Positions 24,312 through 36,452 are shown, counted from the stretch's first letter. The stretch: DNA of 64,000 nt from Paraphysoderma sedebokerense (GCA_025602915.1 JAHLJZ010000035.1:62001-126000), one strand, 5' to 3'. Program-made: numbers and translations. The notes: generated from the sequence alone by a model not told the origin.

Positions 24312-26414
24312 ATTGAGCGATTTCGGAGATGACGGCTGTACCGACAGTTTTACCGCCTTCACGGATCGTAAATCTTTGACCTGGTTCTAAAGCGATATCG
24401 TAGACTAATTCGACATTGAGTTCGACATTGTCACCTGGCATGACCATACGGTCTTCTTCGCCTTCCGGAAGCTATTATCAAAACCAAAAAAGAAATGAAA
24501 AGGGAAAAGGGAGAATATGAGTTAGAGAGACGTAAGAGGTTGATTGAATGAAGGGGGGAAAGGTTGGAGGGAAGTATGTAGTATGTACCGTTAATGTAGC
24601 GGTGATATCACTGGTACGGATGTACAATTGAGGTCGGTAGTTGTTAGTGAAAGGAGTGTGTCTACCGCCTTCTTCTTTCGTCAAGATATAAAATTGAGCT
24701 TTAAATTTCTTATGACTTTTCACCGTTCCAGGTGCACAAATAACTTGACCACGACGAATTTGTTCTCGTTTGACACCACGTAATAAAATACCCATATTGT
24801 CACCGGCTTGACCTTGGTCTAATTCTTTGTGAAACATTTCGAGACCGGTGATGGTGGTTTTGGTGGTTTGTCCGAGACCGACGATTTCAACTTCGGCTCC
24901 TTTGTTGATGGTTCCGCGTTCGACTCGACCGGTGGCGACGGTACCACGACCAGAAATAGAGAATACGTCTAGTTCACAGATCGAGATTGTGAGTTTTAGC
25001 AAGACCGAATGTTTACATTTGCGCGGGAAAAACAAAAGTAGAGTGACACTGACCTTCAACAGGCATCAAGAAAGGTTTTTCCAAGTCACGTTTGGGTGTA
25101 GGAATCCATTTATCAACTTCTTCCATCAATTTGACAACAGCTTTTGCGCCAATTTCGGGATTTTTTCCTTCCAAAGCAGCCAAAGCACTACCTTGAACGA
25201 TAGGTGTATTATCGCCATCAAAACCATAAGAAGCCAACAAATCTCTCATTTCTCCTTCCACGAGTTCCAACATTTCAGGGTCATCGACAGCATCGACTTT
25301 ATTGATAAACACGACGAGTTTGGAGATACCGACTTGACGGGCTAAAAGTAAATGTTCACGGGTTTGAGGCATTTGTCCGTCTGTGGCGGCGACAACGATA
25401 ATCGCTCCGTCCATTTGTGCGGCACCGGTAATCATGTTTTTAATGTAATCGGCGTGACCGGGACAATCGACATGAGCGTAATGTCTGTTGGGTGTTTCGT
25501 ATTCAACATGTGCAGTTGAAATAGTAATACCACGGGCTATTCACAATTAAAAGGAACACCACCATCAGTCTCTAATGAACACAGTTCCATAATTACATCA
25601 TTTCAATACGAACCTCTTTCTTCAGGAGCTCTATCAATAGACGCATAATCTCTGTACTCTGCGCCCCCTAATTCCGATAAAACCTTGGTAATAGCAGCCG
25701 TCAAGGTCGTTTTACCGTGATCGACGTGTCCAATGGTACCGATATTCACGTGAGGTTTGGATCGAACAAATTTGTTGCTATCAGACATATGACGAGCGGC
25801 TATAAAAAAAATATTCCAAAATCCATCGTTATTTTTTTCCCTTCTAATTCCTTCTTTCCTTTTTCTTTTTTTGTTAAAAAATCAATACATACCCGACGAC
25901 CTCAAAACCGGAAGAACGAATCTACCAACTCCCGATCGATTATACGATTGCGAAAGAACCTACAACACGCAACCCAAATAACTCAGTTAACTTCTAAATT
26001 CCTCAACACCTCATGATAAATTCAAATAATAAAGTAATTGCGGTACGTTACATTAGATAAAATAGATCCTTGACGGGGGATAGATCGTTTCACGGTATTT
26101 TGGAAAACGGCTATACCAATTAATCAACGCAATCAAAAACACAACGTTAATTATAACAAATTAAACTCAATTCTGTTATCAAACCCAAAATTCAAAAATC
26201 AAAATCACTCTATACCCTCAACCCCCAAAATCTCTCCAATCCCCTTCTCCATCCTCTCACCCTCTCACCCTCTCATCCACCGAAACAACAAATAAAACAA
26301 AAAACGGTACAAACCTCTCGTACAAACATTACGTTGACTTTTGACAACACCAGATACGGATTGTCTACCCACCACCCCAACGGAACGAACAAACGAAACC
26401 GAAACCGAAATCAT
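24312..26414 (-). CDS. TUF1: Mitochondrial elongation factor Tu
   Basis: Nuclear-encoded EF-Tu delivers aminoacyl-tRNA to mitochondrial ribosomes. The N-terminus is a basic, Ser/Arg/Val-rich presequence of about 65 residues spread over four small exons ([20 protein letters not shown] to [16 protein letters not shown]). The GTPase core follows: [18 protein letters not shown] (G1), RGITIS (G2), DCPGHADY (G3), NKVDAVDD (G4) and GSALAALEG (G5). Domains 2 and 3 read [33 protein letters not shown] and [14 protein letters not shown]. The C-terminus [11 protein letters not shown] is close to the usual VGAGVV end. The protein is alpha-proteobacterial in type, as expected. A CACGTG site lies about 170 bases upstream. 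Confidence 0.95.
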
Positions 26415-27372
26415 CTTTTAAATTCCTTATTGTCTTCGATTTTTGGAACCGATTGGATGAATGGAGTTAAAAAGGAAAGGTAGAGTTGAATAAGAAAGGA
26501 AAAGTCGGTTGGGGATTTGGTGTTATGGAGTTTACTAAACCAGTTTGAGTTTGGCGGGGGTAGCATCGAATTTTTGTTTTTCGGTCACGTGGATTTGATT
26601 TTGGGTTTTGAGTCGATGATAGTTACTTGGAGTGAATGAAAACAAAACCGTGGACCATGGCATCAATGTAAACGATATCCAAGTCTTTATCTATTTCACT
26701 ATACTCTTTATTCTCTTTTTTAATATATATTCCTCAATCCTACATGAATCAGTGTACTCATACATAAAAGTAATAAGCAAGTAATAAGTAAGGAAAAAAC
26801 CCAAAGACCGAGGAGAACAAACACTGAATAAAATAAAATACAATAAACAGTACTAGCCGCTACAAGAGTTTCAAATTAATCATACATTGTAATATTACAG
26901 GTTTGCTAAATACAAGCATCAATCACGTCACGAGTAACAAAAGAGAAAAAAGAGCGGGAACAGGAGATGAGCAGTGTTCTAGAAAGACCAGTGAGGCCAA
27001 AAGCGTCAAGATTTTCATTAGGTTTTCGATAGAGATTTTGAAACGGTTTAGTGTAGCGTGATTTCAGCCGTACGACCAACAGAGATAATAAATAGTGGTG
27101 AGGAAGATAAAATGAATACTGAGCAGACGATAACGATGGTTCTTGAAGGATTTTGGGTTGAATATTTGACTAGAGGGCTGTAAGAAATTAAACCAAAAGT
27201 GATAAAAACAACGGCGCGGAAAAATCTGATCACTCTAATAGATGTAATGTTTAACGTATTTCATCTAAAGCATCGTCCTAATTCCAGTCATCAAAATACT
27301 TATTACTTATTAATTTAACACTCAAAATGTCGAAATATTAATGAAATGGAGTTTTAATGTCCTATTCAAACG
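26415..27372. other. TUF1 promoter and 3' flank of Kre9-like gene
   Basis: Nearly 1 kb with no supported gene. A minus-strand frame at 27048-27233 encodes 60 residues with two hydrophobic stretches. It has no signal-peptide pattern I trust and sits where the 3' untranslated region of the next gene is expected. Confidence 0.4.
26586..26591. promoter_or_regulatory. CACGTG site upstream of TUF1
   Basis: CACGTG in context gtCACGTGga, about 172 bases before the TUF1 ATG. Candidate bHLH site, one of several in this window. Confidence 0.45.
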
Positions 27373-28953
27373 CTACTGCTGATCGCGATGCTCACTCGTT
27401 CCTTCTTTCACCACCATCGTCGATTTTCGGTGCACATTCGTCGTTTCGTTCTGGTCGCTCGGTTTTGACGTTGTACTGGAATCGGATTCGACAACAATAC
27501 AAGGATTGCTCTTGACATTTTTAAGCAGCCTTTCATCCAATTCCATGGGTGACTGTATCTCTTCCATCGACACCTGCTTCACTGTCAGCGCGGAGGGTCG
27601 GTCGAGGGATTGGGATGAGTGTGGGGTTCCACCTTCGCCTCTCCCGACACCGGCAGTGCCGGGTGTAGAAGCGGGTGTAGAGACAGGGGTAGCGGGCTCT
27701 GACTTTGAAGAATGATTTGATCGCTTATCTTCTTCTACTGGGGGAAAGTAAGAATCTGTTGGTGGATTCGGGCGAGCTTGAGAGGAATTCATGCTGGGAA
27801 GAGGTGGAATTTGAATTGAGGATGGCGTAAAGTCGATATGTTCTTTCTCTGAAGCAGGGGTCGGTTGCATTCCCATATTGGAAATCATTGTGGTCAAATC
27901 TTCATCTTCGTCGTCCGAGTCACCGATTGGCTTTTTGAGAGCCAATTTGAAGCTGTTGGCAATGATGATGGCTTCAGTGTTTGAAATCATGTTGCTGTTG
28001 CTTTTGGTGCCGCTGTTGTTGCTAGAAGGCGACAATTTTGCCTGTTCGTAGTTTGTGTTGGCATCGGGTGTAATGGAAGAGAGATGCGACGGTTTTTGCG
28101 AAAAAGGGAGTGACGACTGAGAATTTTTTCGACGCCGGTAGAATAGAAAGCCGGTGAGAACGAGGGCGAGAAACAAGAGTCCGCCGACGACGGAGGTAAT
28201 GACGATGACTGGGAGGTTGTTTTTGGGATCCGACATGTCATCCGACGGTTTTAATATTGAGTCTGATGTCTGGGTGACGATCAAAGTCGCCTGCGAGGTT
28301 GGGCTGGCCGTTGGAGAAGCTATTTAAAAAGGGGTTAGGAGAAGACGGTTGGGTTAGGGTTTCAATGGAGGTGGCTTTTTTTAAAATTAAAAATATTGAG
28401 GGGGGCTACAACAACGTACCTCTTAGGAAGAAGGAAGGACCTCTTTGGTCGCTACTGACTTGGGGTGTAGAATTGAGGCCGACGACGACCACATAGTATT
28501 CTCCGGGGGAAAGAGAGGAGTTTGTTCTCCAAGCTACTTTTTCAAAGGAAGTCTGGAGTCCCTTGCCGATAGTGATGCAATTTGAGGGCGATGACTGTGG
28601 ACAAACATAGACGTCGACTGAGCCTGATGAGGCAAAGATGGGCCAATCTTTGTTCCAGGCGAGAGTGATTTCGTCTCCGATGGTGTAGTTGGCATTGGGT
28701 AGAGGGGATTCAAGGGTTCCGGGTGTGTGTGGACAGTAAGGGGTGTTGACTCTGCCGTCCGAGACGCATGGCGATCGTTCTATAAGCAGGGATGGGACAG
28801 GGTGAGTTAGAATTGAGGAAAGGGAAGGTAGAGAGTGGGGCGGTGAGGGTTAGAAGACGTACCCAAGACAGACTGGGCGAGGGAGAAGTGGGATGATGCG
28901 GAGAGGAGGAGGAGGGAGGAGAGGAGGAGGAGGAAGCGGGAGCGGGATGGCAT
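27373..28953 (-). CDS. Single-pass membrane protein with Kre9/Knh-like ectodomain
   Basis: Three exons: the signal-peptide exon ending in AQSVL (start at 28953), a middle exon (about 28420-28774) and 27373-28319. Residues 1-27 form a signal peptide. The ectodomain (CVSDGRVNTPYCP, then LESPLPNANYTIGDEITLAW, VDVYVCPQS, SPGEYYVVVVGL, SFFLR) has the pattern of the Ser/Thr-rich Kre9/Knh1 beta-sandwich family of fungal wall proteins. A Ser/Thr/Pro stalk, one transmembrane helix (VIVITSVVGGLLFLALVLTG), the stop-transfer FYRRRK and a cytoplasmic tail of about 240 residues rich in Ser, Pro and Glu follow. The layout resembles wall-stress sensors (ectodomain, helix, signalling tail) rather than a GPI protein. 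Domain assignment is by eye. Confidence 0.78.
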
Positions 28954-28988
28954 GAGAACGAGGGAGTGTGTGGTATGTGTGAGTGGTG

Positions 28989-29039
28989 TGTACTGTGCTC
29001 TGTAGTGTACTGTGCTCTGTAGTGTACTGTGCTGTAGAG
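28989..29039. repeat. 17-bp tandem repeat, 3 copies
   Basis: Unit TGTACTGTGCTCTGTAG, two exact copies and a third with small changes, lying just upstream of the Kre9-like start and so in its leader or promoter. Confidence 0.85.
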
Positions 29040-29239
29040 TAGGAGTGTACTAGTATGTAGTGTAGAGTAGCAAAGTAGTGTGTAAGCGTAGTAGTGTAAT
29101 AGTCAAGTAGCAAAGGACAGCAAGCAATACTCTACTGTGAACCAAGCGAGTGAACGAGTGAACAATTGGCTGTCACTTGATTTGCCTGTTTCCCGTTCTT
29201 TGCTGCCCGGCCCCGCTTCCCTCCAATCACACTCTACTG

Positions 29240-29245
29240 CACGTG
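29240..29245. promoter_or_regulatory. CACGTG site between Kre9-like gene and DBP5
   Basis: CACGTG in context tgCACGTGac, in the divergent promoter, about 290 bases from the Kre9-like start and 410 from the DBP5 start. Confidence 0.35.
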
Positions 29246-29320
29246 ACTCACACGCACTCCCATTGGCCACCTCTTATATTAGGTTATTCCCTCTCACCAC
29301 ACGACGGCACCAATGACGCC

Positions 29321-29389
29321 AGAATACACTCTACAGTAGAATACACTCTACAGTAGAATACACTCTACAGCAGAATACAGCAGAATACT
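29321..29389. repeat. 17-bp tandem repeat, 3 full and 2 partial copies
   Basis: Unit AGAATACACTCTACAGT, three near-exact copies at 29321-29371, then two shortened units. It has the same period as the repeat 330 bases away and shares CTACAG/CTGTAG words with its complement, so the two may be related. Confidence 0.85.
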
Positions 29390-29652
29390 GAACACTGTAC
29401 ACTACACTGCACTACACTCCTTGGTCCCCTTCCCTTCATCCTCACTCACTGCTCACTCACTGCTCACTCTTTAGTCTTTGCCTATCTGAACTCAGAGTTC
29501 GCGTTCCCCCCTTGTTCTGCTTGCAAGACAGTTGTTTTTTGTTTACCTCCCATCTCACCCGCAATACACGCCTGCTCCCCGCTCGTCCGCTACTCCACCT
29601 CACTCGGTCCCCTACATCCCAACACGCACCCACACTGCTCACTCCTTTCAAA

Positions 29653-31777
29653 ATGTCAGAGCAAGAACTCAAGGACGTCGCATCCTCCCTCGAAAACCTA
29701 GACACCGCCGATGGAGCCAACGGCGTCGGAAAGTGGGAAGACGAAGAACCTCCCATCGAACAAAAACCCAAATCAAACGTCCTCCTCGAGTCCCTGGAAA
29801 ATGAAATCCATGTCCAATTGGCCGACAAACAAGGCGATCCAAACAGTCCCCTCCATTCCGTCTCAAAATTCGAAGATTTGGGATTGTAAGTCTCGTCCTC
29901 CCATACATGTGTTCATCAGTTTGCGTATTTTTACCGCTTTTTCCATTCCTGTCGTCCAAACTGGATCTGATTGCCTGGAGAATGATGGCACTGCAATTTC
30001 ACTTTCAAGATGTCCCGTGATTTGTGTTAACCCATCTCGTTCTTTTTTGTTTTATTGACAATTGTATTTATTTCGACATAATCCTCCGTCTTGATCTTGC
30101 TATTCATGGATCTGATATTGCAATAGAGATGAAAATCTGCTAAAGGGATTATACGCCATGAAGTTTACCAAACCATCCAGAATTCAAGAAAGAGCTCTAC
30201 CTCTGCTTCTCAAACAACCGTACGTTGATCTCAAATCTACATCTCCACAACTTCATTCCCTAATCTAAATTGATCCGGATCTGCGATTTTTAAATCCTGT
30301 TATACTTTCATGTTGCATGCTTACTTTCATGACTCTTCAAATCTATTCCGACTCCTTTTTCGTTATAATCCACAGATACACAAACATGATTGCTCAATCG
30401 CAATCCGGTACCGGTAAAACAGCTGCCTTCACATTGACAATGTTGTCTCGAATCGACTACGAAAAGAAAACGCCGCAAGCTATTTGTATCGCGCCGGCTC
30501 GTGAGTTGGCAAGACAAATCGTTGACGTCGTCAAAGAAATGGGTCAATACACACCCGTGGAAGTGTGTTTGGCGGTCAAAGATAGTACGTGTGAAGAACT
30601 TTTTGCACGATTGAGCGATCGTAATCTTCTTGTACCAATTGAATTTTAATTGAATGCTGACAAAACTGTCTCTTTCAAGTGGCCCGAGGACAAAAAATCA
30701 ATTCTCATATCATCGTAGGTACGCCTGGTACCATTACCGACCTCATAAGAAAGCAAATGTTGAACGCGAGAGAAGTCAAAGTCTTTGTTTTGGACGAAGC
30801 AGATAACATGTTGGATTTACAAGGGTTAGGAGATCAAAGTATGAGGATTAAAAGGTAAATTTCGAAAGAGCTTTTCCTCGCGCCATTCTCTTTGGATCTC
30901 TCATGATCGGCTCCTATACCAATTTGATCGTTAAATTCACTTGAATTTTCAAAAGTATGATGCCCCGAGATTGCCAGATTCTGTTATTTTCTGCCACCTT
31001 CCCTCCAAAAGTCAGGCAGTACGCCGCCAGATTTGCCACCAATGCCAATCTTTTGACGCTGAAAGAACAGGAATTAAAAGTGGATGCGATCAAACAGTTC
31101 TACGTCAGAGTTCCCCAATATGACCAGAAATACGACATTTTGAGTGGAATTTATGGTCTATTGACTGTCGGCCAGAGTATCATTTTCGTCCATGTATGTA
31201 GAGATTTCCTATTATTTGAAAGTCGATACCCCTTTTTGCTCTGCCGGGGGCTGACAATAATGGCTTTCCAATGTCAAAATTTTTCATAAACTATGACTGG
31301 TCTACTTCCAAACACAACAAACAGAAAAAGGAAACAGCCGATGATGTTGCCAAACGAATGCAAGCCGAAGGTCACCAAGTCTCTGTTCTTCACGGTAGTC
31401 AGGAAGGTCAATCCCGAGACGACACGATGGACGCTTTCCGAAGCGGTCGAGCCAAAGTCCTCATTACCACCAACGTACTCGCTCGAGGGATCGATATCCC
31501 CCAAGTCAATCTCGTCATCAACTACGATTTACCCATGATACCGAAATTCCAAGGCGGCGGTGCAGATTTCGAAACGTATTTACATCGTATTGGTAGAACG
31601 GGTCGGTTCGGTCGAACGGGGGTGAGCATTAATTTCTTGTGTGGGGATCGAGACGATAGGATTCAACATGATATTATTCAGCATTTTGGTATGAAAATTG
31701 AGGAAGTGCCGACCGGTAGCGGTGGCGAATTGGATTGGGAATTGTTGGAGGAAATGCTGAAGAAATTGGTTCGTTAA
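29653..31777 (+). CDS. DBP5: ATP-dependent RNA helicase DBP5 (mRNA export)
   Basis: Dbp5 is a DEAD-box helicase that strips export factors from mRNA at the cytoplasmic face of the nuclear pore. Exons 29653-29885, 30127-30219, 30376-30584, 30680-30854, 30956-31193 and 31325-31777 join in frame. The acidic N-terminus is followed by [19 protein letters not shown] and the Q motif KPSRIQ, Walker [27 protein letters not shown] (DEAD), LFSATFP (SAT), [25 protein letters not shown] and [11 protein letters not shown]. The family signatures [13 protein letters not shown] and [20 protein letters not shown] single out Dbp5/DDX19 from other DEAD-box proteins. Length is about 466 residues, as usual. Confidence 0.95.
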
Positions 31778-32090
31778 ACTGCAAACAGCAAAGAAAAAGA
31801 TATGGATCCTTTGCAGACCCGGGAGTTGAAAGCGTAAAAGCATGAAATGGTTGATACGGGTCTTGATTGATATATATATATTTTGAATTAAAATTGCAAA
31901 AATTGACTTTATATAAAACAAAACCCGATGCTAATGAAAACAACAAATCCCATACTTTGAATTTGCATGCATTCCATTCCTAATTCCTGAACACGCGCTC
32001 CTTCGCCACTCTCCTTTCCCTTTCCCTTCCTCCATTCCTTCATCTTCTAGCATTGTTACCTCTGATACCTCAACAAGGTACAAGTAAACA
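31778..32090. other. DBP5 3' flank and CEP295-like promoter
   Basis: 313 bases, AT-rich, including a TATATATATATT run near 31870-31884. The pyrimidine-rich stretch 31990-32060 lies before the next start. No gene is seen. Confidence 0.4.
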
Positions 32091-34808
32091 ATGAAACCAG
32101 AGATCACACTGAGTCCCAATGAAATCGACCGTCTCCTCGAAACAGAAGAGAAACAAAAACGTTTAAAACGGTTACAAGAGGTACCCAACTCTCTCTCCCT
32201 CATCCCATTCCAATTCACCTATTCCAATTCATCCCCAACCTTATTCTCACATCCTTCCCTCTTTCCCGTTCTCTCTTATTTTATCTTTGTTCCGTTTATA
32301 ATCTTTTATAACCTCATTATATCCCGTTTTGAATCTTCGGGTGGTTCGGGTGATTCGGGTAGGTTCGTATACAAGAGAAACAGTTGTCACTGCAACGGGT
32401 GAAACAGTTTAAAGCCGAAATGAAAAGTGAATGGGAAAATGTGGTGGTGTCGTTAGAGGTAATGTCCTTAATCTCTAAGTCTATTTGGGTTGAGTATTTC
32501 ATATCCGAAAACCCGAAGTTTAATAAGTTTTGGTTGGTGTATGAGTGTGATTAACATTCTTTGTTTTATGTGTTTTTACGTTTCTTATACTTTTTTGTGT
32601 GTGTGATTGGATTGGTACGGTAGAGAGATTTTGAAATAAAGAAACAACAGGAATTGGAGTACTTGAATACAATTTACGAGGGGATGGTGAATGAAGAAGT
32701 AGGGAAGGCGTTTAAAGACGCGGAAATGGAGAGGAGAATGGAGGTTTGTAACTACATTTTGGGTTTTTACAGGGTCTCAAAGAACTTGAATGGGTCGAAA
32801 GACGAGGATAAGGTGGTTTGGGGGTACGATGGATTGATTGATTAATTGATTGGTTGGTTGGTTGTCTCTTCATGGTATAGGTGAATCAATATGCTACCCT
32901 CCTTGAATCGATTGCCGAGTCGCAACAAATTGATCAAAAACGATTCGAATCTGCGTTATCGAGTGTTCAATCTACATTAAAGTCTCGTGAAAACGAAATT
33001 TTATTGAAATCTCAAAATAGGTTATCCGCCATTGACTACGCGAATCAACGATCGAAAAAGTTGACCGAGAAGTATAAAAAACGGGATCAAGAACGGGGGA
33101 TGGTGGAGGTTGGTTTACAGAGTTTAAATCAATCAATTAGGTCAATGAAACGTGGTAAAGAGAACGTGAAATACGAGGAAACTTATTTTCATCGACAACG
33201 TAGTGGTGAGTTTGGAAAAGGAAAAGAAGGGGGAGAAGTTCGGTATCATGTTGTTCGATGCGAACAGGGACAAAATGTGGGTGAGGAAGAATGTAGTGGG
33301 AAGGAGTTCAAGGGGAAAGGTAGATTGAGTGCGAATCAGTTGGCGGAAAGGGAGAGGTTGAATCAGGATGAACGAGATCGAATGAAGAAAGCGAGAGAAG
33401 AAGAGTTGGAACGGAAAACTAGAGAGAGGTCGAATAAGGCTTTTAAAGATGTGTTTATGGAAAAGGTTTGTCGACTTTTCTTTCATTTATTGTAGTTTGC
33501 CTTCTGCTCGATCAAAAGTTAATGTTACATGTTAACAAATGGTCCATAGGAACGACTCAAAATTCATGCCGAGTTGGAGCAAGTATCACAAGAAGATCAG
33601 AAACGACGACAAACGAAGCTTGGTGAATATATTTCAAACAGACAACAAGATGTGGTTCCGCCTAAACAAAGTGAATTGCAGAGACAATTTGAAAAAATGT
33701 TTATCCCGAAAGGTAACCTTTCTTGTTTCATCCAATTCATTTGCCCCGATACTAAACTGACGATCATTTAGTACCGTTAACTGAAAAGATACCTAAACCA
33801 CGAACCGTCCCGCCACCACGACCTTCCTCGCCTCCAAAACCATCCTCATCAACCTTCTATCCTACTTCTCAACGTCCACCTCTTCCGTCTGTATCCCAAC
33901 GACCCCCTCGACCTCAAAAACAACCATCTCCGGTACCACCGCTTATCATCCGTCATCCTGTTCCACCTCAACATCGGATACAATCAGAATCTGAACCAGA
34001 ATCCACTCCATCTTCTACTTCCTCATCTTCTTATACCTCATCTTCTCCATCATCGGGGTACACTCCACCATCCTCTTCTTCTTCCTCCTCCTCTTCTTCG
34101 TATTCTTTCTCCCTCACCCCATCGTCAATATCGAATTCCACACCACCCAGTGAACCCAATTCAGTCAATCAATACACCACAACCCCGTCATCATCTTCTG
34201 CCTCTTCTTCAGATCCTTCTTCTTACTCTATCCCTTCTTTGTCTCAGTTTTCCGGTGTATCCGGGTTATCACAGTTATCAAAACCATTAAAGTTATCACA
34301 GTTATCACCTTTATCTTCTATTTCTGGAGTTTCAGATGACAATTCAACGACCACGACACCGTCGATTCAATCTCATTTCAAACATCAGAAAATGAGTGTA
34401 TATACACCATCGCCTTTTGGTTTCCCGAATCTGGAACCTGAACCGACGTTACGAAAGTCTCCGAAACTCGGTGACTTCCGTACCACCGAAACTGATTCAA
34501 GAAGTACCGTTCAACCCACGGAAACTCAAACTCCTAAAACTCGAGAAACAGGTGACAACAAAACCGAGGAACACAAAAAAATAGAAACTGGTAGTTTAGA
34601 CGAATTAGATTGGGACGATTCAAAAGCTATTGATCAGTTATTGGATGAATTAAGTTTTAGTATGAACTTGAGTTTGGATAGAATTGATCAAGAGTTTTTC
34701 GGGTACGGTGGGTTACAGGTACAGTATGAGAGTAACGAGAACGGTTCTGATCAAAATGGAAATATCAAAACAGGAGAAGACAAAGATGATGATGATGAAG
34801 AATGGTAA
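32091..34808 (+). CDS. CEP295-like centriole protein
   Basis: Six exons join in frame; the coordinates I trust are 32881 to about 33465, 33550-33712 and 33772-34808 after three small ones starting at 32091. The N-terminal 400 residues are charged and helical. The first block (LSPNEIDRLLETEEKQKRLK, then RLQEVRIQEKQLSLQRVKQF, EMKSEWEN, KQQELEYLNTIYEGM) follows the order of animal CEP295/Ana1 (LSPNE..., LLQVREQ..., AEW, NLEKLYLASL). A later block (ERSNKAFKDVFMEKERLKIH, then QVSQEDQKRRQTKLGEYI, SELQRQFEKMF) follows the CEP295 region with a QEDLARRRQ core. In animals CEP295 converts centrioles to centrosomes. The C-terminal 350 residues are a Ser/Pro-rich disordered tail ending in an acidic DDDDEEW. 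The match is from memory and unscored. Confidence 0.68.
34040..34110 (+). repeat. Coding Ser-rich TCN/TCT run
   Basis: Runs of TCT/TCC/TCA codons encode polyserine in the disordered part of the CEP295-like protein (SGYTPPSSSSSSSSSSYSF). Confidence 0.75.
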
Positions 34809-35099
34809 TGGAAATTTGATTGCTGATTGTAACGTTTGTAACGATAGATGTATACATCTGTTATATTTATTATTTCATTGGTATTCTTGTCTTGATTGAA
34901 AAATGACATGTGGCATGGGTGGACTGTTAAAGACCTTTATTTTAGAATTGATGTTTATTTAACGTACAATACATGATAAGTGATACCCAAATTCACAATA
35001 CAATAAGAGTTATTTATTCACGGGATAGTTTGGTGTACTTGTCACTGAACATTTCGGTGTAGAGATTAATTAGTAAGTTTGTAATAAAATACAATACGA

Positions 35100-36084
35100 T
35101 TATTTTCCAACGAGGGGTTTAGATTTTCTTGCGTAGGGTGACATGTCTATGAATTATTCAGTACCGATACAGACAAATCAAACAAATGTGAGTAGATCCA
35201 GTTAAAAATGACGATTTGAACCAAGAACAAAATGAAGTGAAATTGGGAACTGAACGTTACGTTTATGACTGTGACCGTGCTGATGAGGTTTTCGATGACC
35301 CAACCCCTCAAATTGAGATCCTAAATCGGTGACGAATTTTTCTTCTAATTTTCTTTTTGTAACCTCGATTTTTAAGAGTTCGTCGTAACATGATTCAAAG
35401 AGAGTCTTTATAGGAAATACAATAACGTTATGAAGGAATAAATAATAGTTAAACCGCGAATAAGAGGAAAACCAAAACGCGTCGCGGGTTGAAGGATTGG
35501 AAGAGACGAAAGATGAGAAATTTGAGAAGGGTGGGTACAACGAACTTGAAATTTTTCATTCTCAGTTTGAAGTTTAAGTAACAATGACGTTCTTTCTTCT
35601 GCTAATTCCTCAATTTTGCGTTGGTTTTCGTGAATAATTTCGTTCCTTTGACAACGAAATATCAAAGGTGGCGTTAATGAATTGGTCGAGAATCATATTG
35701 GTTACAAAAGCAAATCAGGAAACGGTAACGAATCAATATTAGAATAGAATAAGATGGGAAGAAAGGGTATTTACAAATTGGTAGTTCTTTGTTGGACGAA
35801 CTCTGTGGCTGTTGATTCCATGGATTGGATCGTCTTTTCACAATCCAGTTGAAGTTTTCTTTCGCGTTGTTTTTGTTTTTTGTCGAGACGTCCTGATTGG
35901 TTTGCGAGTGGGGAAAGAATAAAATAGAGTCAGGAAGAGGAAGATATGTTTGATCATTGGTGTCTTGGTGTGGCAGAAAGCCGAAAATCAGAGAGGAAGA
36001 GTAATTGGTTAAAGTCCTGGTCTGAGTGGTCTCACCTTGAATAGCTGCGATGATGGAAATCATGTCGTCGTCGGGGGATGACAT
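35100..36084 (-). CDS. Small coiled-coil protein of unknown function (5 exons)
   Basis: Five exons join in frame: 36036-36084, about 35775-35878, about 35532-35646, about 35262-35407, and a last small exon ending with the TAA at 35100-35102. The product of about 150 residues starts MSSPDDDMISIIAAIQ. It continues as one long charged helix (RLDKKQKQRERKLQLDCEKT, NEIIHENQRKIEELAEER, LLLKLQTENEKFQTLFES, EVTKRKLEEKFVTDL) and ends in a His-rich segment (HRKPHQHGHSHKH) and MSPYARKSKPLVGK. It has no signal peptide or membrane helix. I do not recognise it. It lies tail-to-tail with the CEP295-like gene; a cytoskeletal role is possible but unproven. The His-rich patch could bind metal. Confidence 0.7.
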
Positions 36085-36452
36085 TGTGGATTATATTCTC
36101 AGTCAATTGAAATAGAATAAAGAGAAGTGATGTGGATGGATGGTGAGTATAGCACGAAATATAGAAATGGCTCTTTGCAGTTGGCGGTGGCGCGGCCTGT
36201 TTAAAATTGTAATTTAGGGGCAGTTGATTTATTCCACTTGGATCTCGGTCGAGAACGCGAAGAGAGAATTCTCAATCTCGACTGGGCTCTGAATTGCATC
36301 GTGGATTTTCACCAATTGTAGTGCATAGATAAGAAATGTCGTCGAAATCGTGTAGCGAATTTTTTCTATAAAAATAGATTTGGTCATGCATGCGTTTTGC
36401 TTCAAACTTACTCATTTATTTTTCCTTCAATTTATAATACCATTGAAGTATC
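36085..36452. other. Divergent promoter, coiled-coil gene / membrane protein 1
   Basis: 368 bases between divergent starts, without coding features or recognised sites. Confidence 0.4.

Larger units (their letters stand above)
28954..29652. other. Divergent promoter, Kre9-like gene / DBP5
   Basis: About 700 bases between divergent starts. It holds two separate 17-base tandem repeats (listed), a CACGTG site, and pyrimidine-rich DNA before DBP5 with repeated CTCACTGCTCACT words around 29440-29470. No gene is seen; the overlapping frames from 29457 on are shadows of DBP5's first exon. Confidence 0.6.

Noticed and set aside
27048-27233. 60-residue hydrophobic minus-strand frame
   Set aside because: Lies in the expected 3' region of the Kre9-like gene and has no convincing signal peptide or homology.
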